Assembly: GCF_047922965.1 (NCBI RefSeq)
Contig: NZ_CP150481.1
Span: forward strand, 2,294,001 to 2,358,000
Reading direction: 5' to 3'
Source: Neptunicella plasticusilytica
Lineage (GTDB): Bacteria; Pseudomonadota; Gammaproteobacteria; Enterobacterales; Alteromonadaceae
Length of the DNA stretch: 64,000 nucleotides
Shown: positions 17,602 through 27,821 of the stretch, one piece after another
Layout of the letters: every line of letters begins with the position of its first letter
Numbering within the stretch: the first letter of the stretch is position 1
Position numbers and translations under genes: made by a program
Notes under the pieces: model-generated
The model's database searches: none
Seen by the model: only the letters and a program-made list of their open reading frames with translations
What the model was told of the DNA's origin: nothing

Positions 17602-20600
17602 CTAAAAGCTAGCCAGATGATTGATTATGCGTTTTTCACTGACTGGATAAGCCGTTCCCAATTGCTGGGCAAATAATGAGACTCGTAATTCCTCTAGCAT
17701 CCAGCGCGCTTGGTCTATTTCTTGCGGTATTGCCTGTCCAATCGGCACCTTATTTTTGGCAGCATCGATGGCTTGCTGAACTTTCTCGACTGTTAACTGT
17801 TGCAACCTATCTTTATTCGGATCAATGGGTAATTTCTCTAGCCTGCGTTCAATACCCTGAATATAGCGTTGCCAATCCACCAGTTTGTCTGCACCAATAC
17901 GGGTAACAAAGCCGGCAAACACTAACCCGTTAAGTTGTTGCTGAATATCACCATGGGCGCTGATCATATTCAGCGGAACATTGCCCTTCATTTTCTTCTT
18001 GATTTGGTGAGCGGTTGTCAATCCGGGTTCTATTGCGGTGGCAATCTGCAATACGCGATCATTCAATTCAGCCCGAACCCAGTCACAGGCCTGCTTAAAG
18101 CTGTCCGGATCACGGATATCACTAAATTTTTCGGATAATAGCTGGTCAATTGCCGCATCGATACAGTCATCGATCAAAGCTTTAATCTGTCCAAAAGGAT
18201 TAAAATACAAACCCAGCTTGGCCTTGTTGGGCAGTTTTTCCTGTAGATACTTAACCGGTGAAGGAATATTTAACCGCAATAAACGTCGCAAACCTGCCTG
18301 CTGGGATATCACCGCCTGATGGGGTTGATCAAAGAGTTTGATCGCTACCGTTTTACCGTTATCTACCAGCGCCGGATACGCCTTAACCTGGTAATCTCCG
18401 CGATCTTCACTGAATTCTTGCTGCAAGGGGCCAAAACTCCATTCAGTCAAATTCTTTTGCTCGACTTGCGGCGTCGCGACCTGGCGTAAACTGCTTTTAA
18501 CCTTGTCACTAAGCTTATGCTGTAGCTCGGCCAGATCGCGTCCCTGCGCAACCAGTTTGTGATTATCTAATACCTTGAAATTGAATTTAAGATGATCCGG
18601 TAATTTGTCCACCGGCCACTCATCTGGTGTTACTTCAACCCCTGTCATGCGTTTCAGTTTATGACTTAATGCCTGTAGAAAAGGTTGTTCAGAGGGAGCC
18701 ATATCAGCCATACAGGCTTCAGCATAATTCGGTGCCGGTACAAAGTTTTTACGCAGACCTTTGGGAAGCAACTTAATCAAATTCAGAATAAGCTCGTAAC
18801 GTAACCCTGGCACCAGCCAGTCAAATCCCTGAGCCTGCAGCTGGTTAAGCAAGGGCAACGGCACTAGAATACTCACACCGTCATCCACTGCAGCTGGGGA
18901 AAACTGATAGTCCAGCGGCAAGTGCAAATTGCCTTGTTGCCAACTTTCGGGGTAATTCAGCGGATTCACATGCTCCGCATCATGTTTCATTAATGATGCG
19001 GGATCAAAATGCAATAACTGAGGTTGCTGCTTGACAACTTTTTTCCACCAGTTGCGGAAACTGACTTCGTTACAAATATGCTCCGGCAGTTTTTGCTGAT
19101 AAAACTGCTGCATAGTCTGATCATCAACCAGCACATCACGGCGGCGAGACTTATCTTCTAACGCCTGAATATCGTCTACCAGTTGTTGATTATGTTGCAA
19201 GAACGGTAAATTAAGCTTGTTGTCCCCTTCCACCAGCGCGTTCTGAATAAACAGCTCCCGACACAGCAATGGATCGATTGCACTGTAGTTGACAGTGCGC
19301 TTTATCACTATGGGTAAACCATACAAATTAACATTTTCATAAGCCATGACCGCCCCGCGTTTTTTTGACCAGTGAGGCTCTGAATAACTGCTTTTTGTCA
19401 AATGGGATGCCAGAGGCTCAATCCATTCCGGCTGTATTTTAGCGGCAATACGCCCAAATAGTCTGGAGGTTTCTACCAACTCTGCCACCATCACCCAGGC
19501 TGGCGATTTTTTTGCCAGAGGCGAACCGGGAAAAATCATAAAACGGGCATTGCGCGCACCAAGATACATCCGCTCCGGTTCCTTGTTACCGATATGCGAT
19601 AGCAAACCGGACAATAATGCCTGATGGATCGCCGGATAATCGGCAGGGGTGGAATTGAGTCTGAAGCCAATTTCCGCAATAGCCTTTTTTAGCTGACTAA
19701 CGATATCCTGCCATTCACGCATGCGCAGATAATTGATAAAAACCTGTTTGCACCATTTGCGTAACTGGCTATTAGTCAGGTCTTTCTGTTGCTGCCGGAA
19801 GGCCAGCCACAAATTAAACAGACTGATAAAATCCGACTCGCTATCAGCAAATTCGCTATGCTGCTGATCGGCAGCTTGTCGCTTGTCTTGTGGGCGTTCT
19901 CGTGGATCCTGAATGCTCATTCCAGCAGCTATAATCAGCACTTCGGACAAACTGCCTAATTCGGCACTTTGTACCACCATACGGGCATAGCGGGGATCGA
20001 TAGGCAAGCGAGCAATTTGCCGCCCTGTCTGGGTCAGTTTTTTCTGGCCCTTATGGCTGGTTATTGCCTGAATTTCTTCCAGCAAACGGAAACCGTCGTT
20101 AATCTGCCTATTATCCGGTGCTTCAACAAAGGGAAATTGATCTATCTCCCCCAATCCCAAGGCCAGCATTTGCAAGATAACGGACGCCAGATTGGTGCGT
20201 AATATTTCCGGAGTGGTAAATTCGTCCCGACTCAAAAAGTCCTGCTCGGAATACAGCCGAATGCAAATACCGGCAGAAACCCGCCCACACCGGCCGGAAC
20301 GCTGATTGGCCGATGCCTGGGAGATTGCCTCGATAGGTAAACGCTGAACCTTGCTGCGAAAACTGTAACGGGAAATCCTGGCCGTGCCCGGATCGATAAC
20401 GTATTTAATTCCGGGTACCGTCAATGACGTTTCTGCTACATTGGTCGCCAGGACAATACGACGCCCGGCATGACTTTGGAAAATACGGTTTTGTTCCGCA
20501 GCAGATAATCTGGCATACAATGGCACGACTTCAGTGTGACGCAGCTGACGACGATTCAGCGCGTCAGCGGTATCGCGGATTTCCCGTTCACCGCTAAGAA

Positions 20601-21429
20601 ACACCAGAATATCTCCCTGACTCTCGCGACTGAGTTCATCCACTGCGTTAATGATACCCTGGGTTTGATCGACGCCATCCCCCTCGCTGTCAGCCATTTC
20701 ATGTAAAGGCCGATAACGCACTTCTACAGGAAAAGTACGGCCACTGACCTGAAACACCGGCGCATCATCAAAATGACGGGCAAAGCGCTCGGGATCAATG
20801 GTCGCCGAGGTAATAATCAACTTCAAATCCGGACGTTTGGGTAACAGCTGTTTTAAATAACCGAGGATAAAATCTATATTGAGGCTACGTTCGTGGGCTT
20901 CATCAATAATAATAGTGTCATATTGATTTAGAAAACGATCCTGCTGGATCTCGGCCAGCAAAATACCGTCGGTCATCAGTTTGATATAACTACGCTCACT
21001 GACCTGATCAGAAAAACGAATTTTAAAACCGACTTTTTCACCCAGTGGCGTTTGCAGCTCTTCAGCAATACGGTTAGCGACGGTTCTGGCGGCCAATCTG
21101 CGCGGTTGAGTATGGCCAATTAAGCCGTGGATCCCCCTGCCCGCCTCAAGGCATATTTTCGGCAACTGGGTGGTTTTACCCGACCCTGTCTCTCCGGCAA
21201 TAATCACTACCTGATGCTGTTTAATCGCCTCAATAAGCTCGTCTTTATGCTCACTGACGGGTAACGGCGGATAGCTGATAGCAGGGCATTGCGCTTGCCG
21301 CAATTGGGCAGTCTGTATCGATCGCTCAATATCTTGTTGCAACTGTTGGCTCTTTTCTGGCTGCTGACTTTTATCCAGCCGCTTAAGGCCCTGGATACGT
21401 TGACGAAAACGATGCCTGTGCATCGTCAT
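17602..21429 (-). CDS. hrpA: ATP-dependent RNA helicase HrpA (DEAH box)
   Basis: A very large DEAH/RHA helicase (about 1275 residues; E. coli HrpA about 1300). Motif I is GETGSGKTTQLPK, motif Ia TQPRRLAARTVA, motif II DEAHERS, motif III SATID and motif VI QRSGRCGR. The winged-helix, ratchet and OB regions and the long HrpA-specific C-terminus (DUF3418-like) follow. In E. coli HrpA has been linked to resolving stalled or collided ribosomes. The in-frame TTG at 21474 sits in the T run of the preceding terminator without a Shine-Dalgarno sequence, so I prefer the ATG at 21429; the true start is uncertain by about 15 codons. Confidence 0.93.
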   Translation of the reverse strand: MTMHRHRFRQRIQGLKRLDKSQQPEKSQQLQQDIERSIQTAQLRQAQCPAISYPPLPVSEHKDELIEAIKQHQVVIIAGETGSGKTTQLPKICLEAGRGIHGLIGHTQPRRLAARTVANRIAEELQTPLGEKVGFKIRFSDQVSERSYIKLMTDGILLAEIQQDRFLNQYDTIIIDEAHERSLNIDFILGYLKQLLPKRPDLKLIITSATIDPERFARHFDDAPVFQVSGRTFPVEVRYRPLHEMADSEGDGVDQTQGIINAVDELSRESQGDILVFLSGEREIRDTADALNRRQLRHTEVVPLYARLSAAEQNRIFQSHAGRRIVLATNVAETSLTVPGIKYVIDPGTARISRYSFRSKVQRLPIEAISQASANQRSGRCGRVSAGICIRLYSEQDFLSRDEFTTPEILRTNLASVILQMLALGLGEIDQFPFVEAPDNRQINDGFRLLEEIQAITSHKGQKKLTQTGRQIARLPIDPRYARMVVQSAELGSLSEVLIIAAGMSIQDPRERPQDKRQAADQQHSEFADSESDFISLFNLWLAFRQQQKDLTNSQLRKWCKQVFINYLRMREWQDIVSQLKKAIAEIGFRLNSTPADYPAIHQALLSGLLSHIGNKEPERMYLGARNARFMIFPGSPLAKKSPAWVMVAELVETSRLFGRIAAKIQPEWIEPLASHLTKSSYSEPHWSKKRGAVMAYENVNLYGLPIVIKRTVNYSAIDPLLCRELFIQNALVEGDNKLNLPFLQHNQQLVDDIQALEDKSRRRDVLVDDQTMQQFYQQKLPEHICNEVSFRNWWKKVVKQQPQLLHFDPASLMKHDAEHVNPLNYPESWQQGNLHLPLDYQFSPAAVDDGVSILVPLPLLNQLQAQGFDWLVPGLRYELILNLIKLLPKGLRKNFVPAPNYAEACMADMAPSEQPFLQALSHKLKRMTGVEVTPDEWPVDKLPDHLKFNFKVLDNHKLVAQGRDLAELQHKLSDKVKSSLRQVATPQVEQKNLTEWSFGPLQQEFSEDRGDYQVKAYPALVDNGKTVAIKLFDQPHQAVISQQAGLRRLLRLNIPSPVKYLQEKLPNKAKLGLYFNPFGQIKALIDDCIDAAIDQLLSEKFSDIRDPDSFKQACDWVRAELNDRVLQIATAIEPGLTTAHQIKKKMKGNVPLNMISAHGDIQQQLNGLVFAGFVTRIGADKLVDWQRYIQGIERRLEKLPIDPNKDRLQQLTVEKVQQAIDAAKNKVPIGQAIPQEIDQARWMLEELRVSLFAQQLGTAYPVSEKRIINHLASF

Positions 21430-21472
21430 AGTGGCAGCAAGAAGTGGATATAGCGAATGAGTTGAAACAGAC

Positions 21473-21503
21473 AAAAAAACGGCTCCTATTTATGCAGGAG
21501 CCG
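21473..21503 (-). terminator. Rho-independent terminator of the CBS-domain gene
   Basis: On the minus strand, CGGCTCCT-8 nt loop-AGGAGCCG is followed by seven T. It separates the CBS-domain gene from hrpA. Confidence 0.88.
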
Positions 21504-21565
21504 ATCCTAGAAGAAGTGATTGTTGATTACCAGCGAATATAGCCGCTTGTTTGTTTTCGATGAGG

Positions 21566-21985
21566 CTAACCGGCTTTTTTATAGGCGTCTTTAAGGTGCA
21601 TGCCGATGGCTTTTAGCACATCCGCCCGGCAAATAGATCCGACTAACAAGCCATCATCATCCACAATCGGATAAACTTTCGGCTTGGCGCCTAACATCTG
21701 TTGCGCCAGATCCAGTACAGAGTCATAGGGTTTTAGGGATAATACCTCAGTGCGCATTATATCCTCTACGTGGGCGGCCTGTTCGTTGTAGTAGCTGCAT
21801 TCAACCATTTTAGCCAGACAGTCCTGCTCGGATAAAAATCCCACTAACCGTCCTCGACCATCAACCACTGGTCCACCGGGATAATGGCTGTTAACTAATT
21901 TTTCTACCGCTTCAGCAACGGTCATGGTGCGATTCAATGTAACGGGGTGAGTATTCATATAGTCACCGACTTTAAGTGATTCCAT
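21566..21985 (-). CDS. Tandem CBS-domain protein
   Basis: 139 residues made of two CBS domains: first DYMNTHPVTLNRTMTVAEAVEKLVNSHYPGGPVVDGRGRLVGFLSEQD, then DIMRTEVLSLKPYDSVLDLAQQMLGAKPKVYPIVDDDGLLVGSICRADVL. CBS pairs bind adenine nucleotides and regulate partner proteins; the partner is unknown. The ATG at 21985, with GAGG upstream, is preferred to the TTG at 21991. It is monocistronic with its own terminator. Confidence 0.88.
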   Translation of the reverse strand: MESLKVGDYMNTHPVTLNRTMTVAEAVEKLVNSHYPGGPVVDGRGRLVGFLSEQDCLAKMVECSYYNEQAAHVEDIMRTEVLSLKPYDSVLDLAQQMLGAKPKVYPIVDDDGLLVGSICRADVLKAIGMHLKDAYKKAG

Positions 21986-22295
21986 CAGCAATCCTCAATT
22001 TGGTTGCATATTTTATTGTCACTTCAAAGATAGACCCTAAGCATATATTTTTGCGAGGTTTTCAAGAAAATTATTACATTCCTGTAACATTTATCTGGAG
22101 AAATCTCTGTCCCGCGACGGGAGGGCCTAATAATCTTCCATCTTCGCTCGATATGGACAAGACTATTTGATAATTCTGCGTGCAACGTTTACCCGCTAAC
22201 GCCGGTAGTTTAGTATCTGTTGAAATATTTTAATAAACTGCTGTTGGTTACAAAACAATAACAACCAGCAACTAAAGGGTAATCAATAACAACCG
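21986..22295. other. Divergent intergenic region between the CBS gene and sbcB
   Basis: 310 bases with no supported ORF. It must hold both divergent promoters. A short dyad TCCCG-CGA-CGGGA lies near 22111-22123, and the part next to sbcB is AT-rich. No recognisable operator or RNA gene was found. Confidence 0.5.
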
Positions 22296-23726
22296 ATGAC
22301 AACTAATACAACACCAACAATTCTGTGGCACGACTACGAAACGTGGGGAGCGAATCCCCAAAAAGACCACCCCGCCCAATTTGCTGCCATTCGTACTGAT
22401 CTTGATTTGAATCCAGTTGGCAAGCCCAGTATGTTTTTTTGTCAACCGCCAACCGATTCGTTGCCCCACCCCCAAGCTTGCCTGATCACCGGTATAACGC
22501 CACAACAAGCCATGCAGCAAGGACACTGCGAAGCAGAATTTATGCAAAAAGTGGATGAATTAATGAGTCAACCACAAACCTGTGTCGCCGGATATAACAG
22601 TATCCGCTTTGATGACGAGGTTACGCGTTATGGTTTGTATCGTAATTTATTTGATCCTTATGCCCGTGAATGGCAAAACGGTAATAGTCGCTGGGATATT
22701 ATCGATATGCTAAGGGCGTGCTACGCGTTAAGACCTGAGGGAATTGAATGGCCAATGCGGGACGATGGCAGCCCCAGTTTTAGACTGGAGCATCTGACCG
22801 CTGCTAATGGTATTGGCCACGAAGATGCGCACGACGCGCTATCTGACGTACGGGCGACTATCGCGATGGCACGGTTGGTAAAAGACAAGCAACCCAAGCT
22901 GTATGATTACCTGTTTAATTTGCGTATCAAAAAAAATGTCGCCGCCCAAATTAGTATTGGCAGCTATACACCTTTAGTACACATTTCATCCAAGCTCCCG
23001 GCTACTCATGGTTGCTGCACCTGGGTGGTCCCCATTTGTTTTCATCCCACCAACAAAAATGCGGTTATTGTGTTGAATCTGGCACTGGATCCCGAACCCT
23101 TATTTGAATTAAATGCTGAGCAGCTAAAGCAAAAGCTCTATCAGTCCAGCGAAATGCTGGAAGAAGGTGAACAACGTCTGCCAATCAAACTGATCCATCT
23201 GAATAAATGCCCGGTCATTGCTCCGGCCAAAACGCTGGATGAAACTAACGCCAAACGACTGGGGATTGATCGCCAACAATGTCTGGCTAATCTGCAAAAA
23301 ATCAAACAGCAAGCGGATCTAACCGAAAAACTCACCGATGTTTACCGGCTATCGGAACGTAACGATGAGCTGGATGCCGACTATGCCTTATACAGTGGCG
23401 GATTTTTCAGTGATGCTGATCGCAGTAAAATGCAACAGATCCGCAGCATGGATCCAGTACAGCTCGCTGGAAAAGACTGGCAGTTCGACGATAAACGCCT
23501 GCCGCTGATGTTATTTCGCTACCGGGCCAGAAATTATCCCGCGACTCTCAGCGCCAGCGAAATGGACAAATGGCAGCAGCATCGTCAGCAGAAACTGATG
23601 GATAGCGGCCCCTTAACTTTGCCTTCTTTCTATGCCGAACTTAATTCTTTGGCAGAACAATACGCTCAGGACACAAAAAAACTGGCAATCATCAAAGCCC
23701 TATATCAATATGGTGAAGTTTTGTAA
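22296..23726 (+). CDS. sbcB: Exodeoxyribonuclease I
   Basis: The 476-residue single-strand-specific 3'-5' exonuclease is equal in size to E. coli ExoI. The DEDDh active site starts with Asp13 and Glu15 (WHDYETWG). GYNSIRFDDEVTRYGLYRN supplies the next Asp, and GHEDAHDALSDVRATIAMA the His/Asp pair. The C-terminal half matches the SH3-like and helical ExoI domains that bind SSB. It acts in mismatch repair and recombination. Confidence 0.95.
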   Translation: MTTNTTPTILWHDYETWGANPQKDHPAQFAAIRTDLDLNPVGKPSMFFCQPPTDSLPHPQACLITGITPQQAMQQGHCEAEFMQKVDELMSQPQTCVAGYNSIRFDDEVTRYGLYRNLFDPYAREWQNGNSRWDIIDMLRACYALRPEGIEWPMRDDGSPSFRLEHLTAANGIGHEDAHDALSDVRATIAMARLVKDKQPKLYDYLFNLRIKKNVAAQISIGSYTPLVHISSKLPATHGCCTWVVPICFHPTNKNAVIVLNLALDPEPLFELNAEQLKQKLYQSSEMLEEGEQRLPIKLIHLNKCPVIAPAKTLDETNAKRLGIDRQQCLANLQKIKQQADLTEKLTDVYRLSERNDELDADYALYSGGFFSDADRSKMQQIRSMDPVQLAGKDWQFDDKRLPLMLFRYRARNYPATLSASEMDKWQQHRQQKLMDSGPLTLPSFYAELNSLAEQYAQDTKKLAIIKALYQYGEVL

Positions 23727-23785
23727 GTAAGCTTTAAAATTCTGTGGCCGATAAACTATAGGATTGATGTCAACAGGCAGGTGAT

Positions 23786-25441
23786 ATGCGAGGAATATAT
23801 TTAAGTAATTTAGACGATGAGCGCTATCTGGATTTGATTATTCATCCGGATGAAGTAGACGCTGACAGTTTGAACGAAAAAAGTCTTTTTGCCTATATCA
23901 AAGAAAAATACGCAGACTTTTACTTGTTTGAAGATACTGTGCGTATCGCCTTTAAAGCCTATACAACCGCTGCACGCAATAGCAATACCGATCCGATCAA
24001 AGAGCGTATTGCGGAAAAACGTGATGCCGAAATCAAGTTTATTATTGGCTCTGATGATATGAGCGCCAATCTGGAGATTGTCTGTGCTTTTGGTGGTAAA
24101 CACGTCACACCGACCTATCTGTTATCCAAAGCCAAACATGCCGGTATCGAACGGGGGTTGAGCTCCAAGCGTATTATCGATATGGCCACCCGGGCCAGAA
24201 CAGGTAAACCAGGCACAGTATTGAACGAACTTATCGCCAAAGGACTGCCTCCGCGCAAAGGTAAAAACTCCAAGCTGGTACCACTAGTCCCAAACGCGCT
24301 GGAGCGTATTCTGCAGCCACAGACTGTCAGCACCAGTCGGGTTGATATGCGCGATTTAGGCGAGATTATTTGCGTTAAACCCGGCGTGGAAATTCTGGAA
24401 CGTCAGGCCCCTACCAAAGGGCGCAAGGGATATACGGTGCGCGGTGGTACTATTGATTCCACTGAAGGTGAATGGATTAAACTCAAGCCCGGCGACGGCA
24501 CTTATATCAGTGACGATACTCCCAATATTTTACGCGCCGAAATCGCCGGTATGCCCAAGTTCAAAGACGGTAAAATGTGGGTGGATGAAACCTTCGTTTG
24601 CAAAGGCGTTAATATAGGTACCGGCAATGTCAACTACGACGGTGCAGTGATCGTCAATGGCGATGTGACCGAGAAAATGAAGATCATCGCAACCGGCGAT
24701 ATCACAATTAACGGTTTTGTTGAATCCGCCCATATCGAGTCCGGCGGCGATATCATTATCACCCAGGGTGCAATGGGAAAATATGATGAAGAGGAAGAAC
24801 AGCAATACAGCGGCAAACTGATTGCCGATGGCGGCATCCATATCGAACATGGTCAGGGGCTGGATATTATCTGTAACGGCAATGTGTCCGTAGGTAAACA
24901 ACTGGCTTATAGCCGGATTAAATGTCGCGGCAGCATCACCGTGGGCCCCATAGATAACCCTAATGGCAATTTATTTGCCTGCGAAATTCAATGTGAAGAT
25001 GTCATCAAATCAGGTACGCTCGGTGCCATATCCGGTAGTAACTTGTTTATCGATTTTAGCGATGGTTTTAACTTGTTAACCGAGCGCATCGATACTGTTG
25101 AGGAATTAATGGTGGAGCTGAAAAACCATGTTCAGCGTCATCAGGCAGAGATGACATCGATGAAATCCAGAACCATACCGGCGGAACTGCGTTCAAAGCT
25201 GGACAAACTGCTTGGAAAATATCGCGACGAACGCACCATGTTGCAGCAACTTATCAGCAAGTCCAGTCAATTGAAATTGGCCAAAGAACGCTATGTTGAA
25301 CAAATTCAGCTCAATGCCAATAAAAAGCTCTATCCCGGTGTTGTGGTTAAACTGAATAACCGAACCTGGAAAGCGGATCGGGAATATTCATCAGCCAAAA
25401 TTCATTATTTCGAACATCAATGGCAATTTGATACGCTATAA
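23786..25441 (+). CDS. FapA-family (DUF342) polymer-forming protein
   Basis: The 551-residue cytoplasmic protein matches the DUF342/FapA family. An N-terminal helical region (1-190) precedes a right-handed beta-helix rich in Gly/Val/Ile turns (about 230-430: VNIGTGNVNYDGAVIVNGDVTEKMKIIATGD and similar rungs), and a C-terminal coiled coil (about 440-520). Homologues occur near motility and signalling genes in marine gammaproteobacteria, and some have been linked to polar or flagellar processes; no activity is established. Next are a small minus-strand gene and a response regulator. Confidence 0.82.
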   Translation: MRGIYLSNLDDERYLDLIIHPDEVDADSLNEKSLFAYIKEKYADFYLFEDTVRIAFKAYTTAARNSNTDPIKERIAEKRDAEIKFIIGSDDMSANLEIVCAFGGKHVTPTYLLSKAKHAGIERGLSSKRIIDMATRARTGKPGTVLNELIAKGLPPRKGKNSKLVPLVPNALERILQPQTVSTSRVDMRDLGEIICVKPGVEILERQAPTKGRKGYTVRGGTIDSTEGEWIKLKPGDGTYISDDTPNILRAEIAGMPKFKDGKMWVDETFVCKGVNIGTGNVNYDGAVIVNGDVTEKMKIIATGDITINGFVESAHIESGGDIIITQGAMGKYDEEEEQQYSGKLIADGGIHIEHGQGLDIICNGNVSVGKQLAYSRIKCRGSITVGPIDNPNGNLFACEIQCEDVIKSGTLGAISGSNLFIDFSDGFNLLTERIDTVEELMVELKNHVQRHQAEMTSMKSRTIPAELRSKLDKLLGKYRDERTMLQQLISKSSQLKLAKERYVEQIQLNANKKLYPGVVVKLNNRTWKADREYSSAKIHYFEHQWQFDTL

Positions 25442-25474
25442 AATGCCAGATCTTTGATTCTCACTTGCGTCAAA

Positions 25475-25969
25475 TCAAGCCGCCTGTTCTGATGCGTGAA
25501 TTTGATTGAGTATTTCATACAAACCGGTTTCATCCACCTCCAGTTGCTTGTCGGTATTATCCGGTTTTCGCAACTTTTGCTGAGCACTCAGCGGACTATT
25601 GTTAATGACATCCTCATCAATATGCATACTATCGTTACGCAGTGACAAAGGACCAGGATGCATAATTTGATAAAGCCTGGCATCGCCAGGTCTTTTATCG
25701 CCCAGCATACTGTTTATCTGGCCAAGCTGTTGCCAATCGCGGGCCTCGGCTTTAAGTGGTGTAACTGGATAACAGCTCAGTCCTGACGAGGCAGGATCGA
25801 ACGCAGCTGACGCCGCTTCTGCGTCATCATGAATATGCAGCCGATCCAGATAATTCTGTTCCAGCATCGCCAACAACAAGCTGAATTGCTGTTGGCTTTG
25901 CTGATTCAGGGCGCTGGATAACCGGCCACTAAACTCGATATCATTAATTGAGCTGATTGCTGGATTCAT
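25475..25969 (-). CDS. Conserved small protein, VC2046/SO_2500-like
   Basis: The 164-residue protein has no signal peptide or membrane segment. The N-terminus NDIEFSGRLSSALNQQSQQQFSLLLAMLEQN resembles the VC2046/SO_2500 family of uncharacterised gammaproteobacterial proteins. The middle (PVTPLKAEARDWQQLGQINSML) looks conserved and the tail is acidic. Family assignment is from memory of the pattern and is tentative. It is convergent with the FapA-like gene and divergent from the response regulator. Confidence 0.6.
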   Translation of the reverse strand: MNPAISSINDIEFSGRLSSALNQQSQQQFSLLLAMLEQNYLDRLHIHDDAEAASAAFDPASSGLSCYPVTPLKAEARDWQQLGQINSMLGDKRPGDARLYQIMHPGPLSLRNDSMHIDEDVINNSPLSAQQKLRKPDNTDKQLEVDETGLYEILNQIHASEQAA

Positions 25970-26169
25970 CTGTAATATTTTTATAAAGTTCCAGCTTATA
26001 TATCGTAGAATGCGAACAAATCTTAACGACGAACCGTTAAAAGATATGACATTAGGTAAGCACCTTAATACCTATCTATTTTTGTTAATCTTGCTTTCGA
26101 GTTCTTTATCAATAAATATGTCATATCTGCATCGACTCTCTTTAACCCAACAGGAGCGCACAACCGCCC

Positions 26170-27816
26170 ATGGATAAAATGACCTATCATGATAAACGCG
26201 TACTTATCGTAGATGATCACAGGCCATTCCTATTAATGTTGCGCAGCTCGCTCAATACGCTGGGTGTCAGCGCTGTTACCCTGGCCGAAAGTGGTCAGGA
26301 AGCGGTTGAAGCTTGTAATCGCACCCTGTTCGACATTGTTATATCAGATCTGAATCTAGGTAATAACAGGCAAAACGGCCTGCAATTACTGCAGGAACTA
26401 AGGGTGAAAAAACTGCTCAGCCCTGACGCTATTTTTATTATGATTAGTGGCGATACCGAGCGCCCTATGGTCATCGGCCGCATAGAAGAGCAACCGGACG
26501 ACTACCTGATCAAACCTTTTTCGCAGGCACAACTGGGTAACAGGTTAAGCAAAGCCGAAACGAAGCGAAAAGCGTTACGCCCCTTGTATATCAAATTGAT
26601 GAACGAGGACGTCAAAGGCGCCATACTGGCCTGTAAGGATGCTATCACCTCGGGTAGCCGTTATCGTCAATATTGTTCGTTAGTGATGACAGAACTGCTG
26701 TGGCGTGAAGATAAATTTGACGTGGCGCTATCAGTATTGGAACCGCTGGTGCGCGACTCGCAACTGCCCTGGGCAGTGATGGCCATGGCCAAAACCATGA
26801 TGTATATGCGCCAGTTTGAAGAAGCCATTAATCTGGCCAAAACCATTCTGGATAATCGAATATTGGCAGCCGATTCCCACGAAATATTGGCCCAGTGCTA
26901 CTTACGTACCGAGAAACTGGAAGAGGCCTGTATAGAAATCAAGAAGGCCATTGAACTGTCGCCCCATTCGATTGAGCGTCAATATTTGGGCTGCGAGATT
27001 GCCCAGGCAAGCGGAGACTACGACTTTGCTAAAAATTGCTGTTTAGCCATTCTTGAACAGTCCCGCCACTCTGTGCACAAGAATATTGCTCATATGTGTA
27101 ACTATATTCGCAGCATCCTGGAATTGGCTGAACATGCCACCGACAAAAAATCCGGCAATAAATTTCATCAGGATGCGATTTTGGCGCTGCAGCGACAAAA
27201 GCAGACTGAACTGGTTAAAAATAGCCCGCAACCTTTCGATTTTGATGCCTTTGAAAATATCGTGTCAGCCAGAATAAATGTGATACAAGGCAAGCTGATT
27301 AATGCCCGTCGAGCGCTGTGTGAGTCACAACAGCAGATTGAACAGAATCATGACGAGTTTCCCATGTCACTAGCACCGGACAGTCTCAAGGTGATGTTCG
27401 ATTTAGGTGAATATGAACAGGCTTCTTCCCTGATGGAAAAGATGAAGACCAGTCCAACATCCTCCGATCCCAATACGCAGCGTTTATTACAACAGGCCAT
27501 CTCTAACGCCAAACGTCCCGGAGGTGATTACAACAAACTACGTCAAAAAGGTATAGACTGCTACAATCAGGGTCAGTATCAGCAAGCCTATGATATTTTT
27601 CATCTGGCGTTGAAAGTCGCACCGATGAATACAGGACTGGTGTTAAATCTGCTACAGGTTATAGTGAAGTTATTAGCTCAGAAAAGTAAGCCGGATCCTG
27701 AATTGAAACTGGAATGTAGGCAGCTTTTTCGTTCCGTCGAGGGGCTGCATTTGCCCGAATCCCATCGCGATAAACTGGTTGCACTGAGCCAGGAATTGCA
27801 ACCTTATCTAGGATAG
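26170..27816 (+). CDS. Response regulator with TPR-like helical output region
   Basis: The 548-residue protein opens with a complete receiver domain (residues about 8-130): acidic pair Asp15-Asp16, phospho-acceptor Asp60 in VISDLNLG, Ser93 in MISGD, and Lys115 in YLIKPFS. The rest is helical with TPR-like repeats (for example FEEAINLAKTILDNRILAADSHEILAQCYLRTEKLEEACIEIKKAIELSPHS and YNQGQYQQAYDIFHLALKVAP). There is no DNA-binding, GGDEF, EAL or phosphatase domain, so output is probably by protein-protein contact. No histidine kinase lies nearby. A small lipoprotein gene follows after 5 bases and is likely cotranscribed. Confidence 0.85.
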   Translation: MDKMTYHDKRVLIVDDHRPFLLMLRSSLNTLGVSAVTLAESGQEAVEACNRTLFDIVISDLNLGNNRQNGLQLLQELRVKKLLSPDAIFIMISGDTERPMVIGRIEEQPDDYLIKPFSQAQLGNRLSKAETKRKALRPLYIKLMNEDVKGAILACKDAITSGSRYRQYCSLVMTELLWREDKFDVALSVLEPLVRDSQLPWAVMAMAKTMMYMRQFEEAINLAKTILDNRILAADSHEILAQCYLRTEKLEEACIEIKKAIELSPHSIERQYLGCEIAQASGDYDFAKNCCLAILEQSRHSVHKNIAHMCNYIRSILELAEHATDKKSGNKFHQDAILALQRQKQTELVKNSPQPFDFDAFENIVSARINVIQGKLINARRALCESQQQIEQNHDEFPMSLAPDSLKVMFDLGEYEQASSLMEKMKTSPTSSDPNTQRLLQQAISNAKRPGGDYNKLRQKGIDCYNQGQYQQAYDIFHLALKVAPMNTGLVLNLLQVIVKLLAQKSKPDPELKLECRQLFRSVEGLHLPESHRDKLVALSQELQPYLG

Positions 27817-27821
27817 ATTTA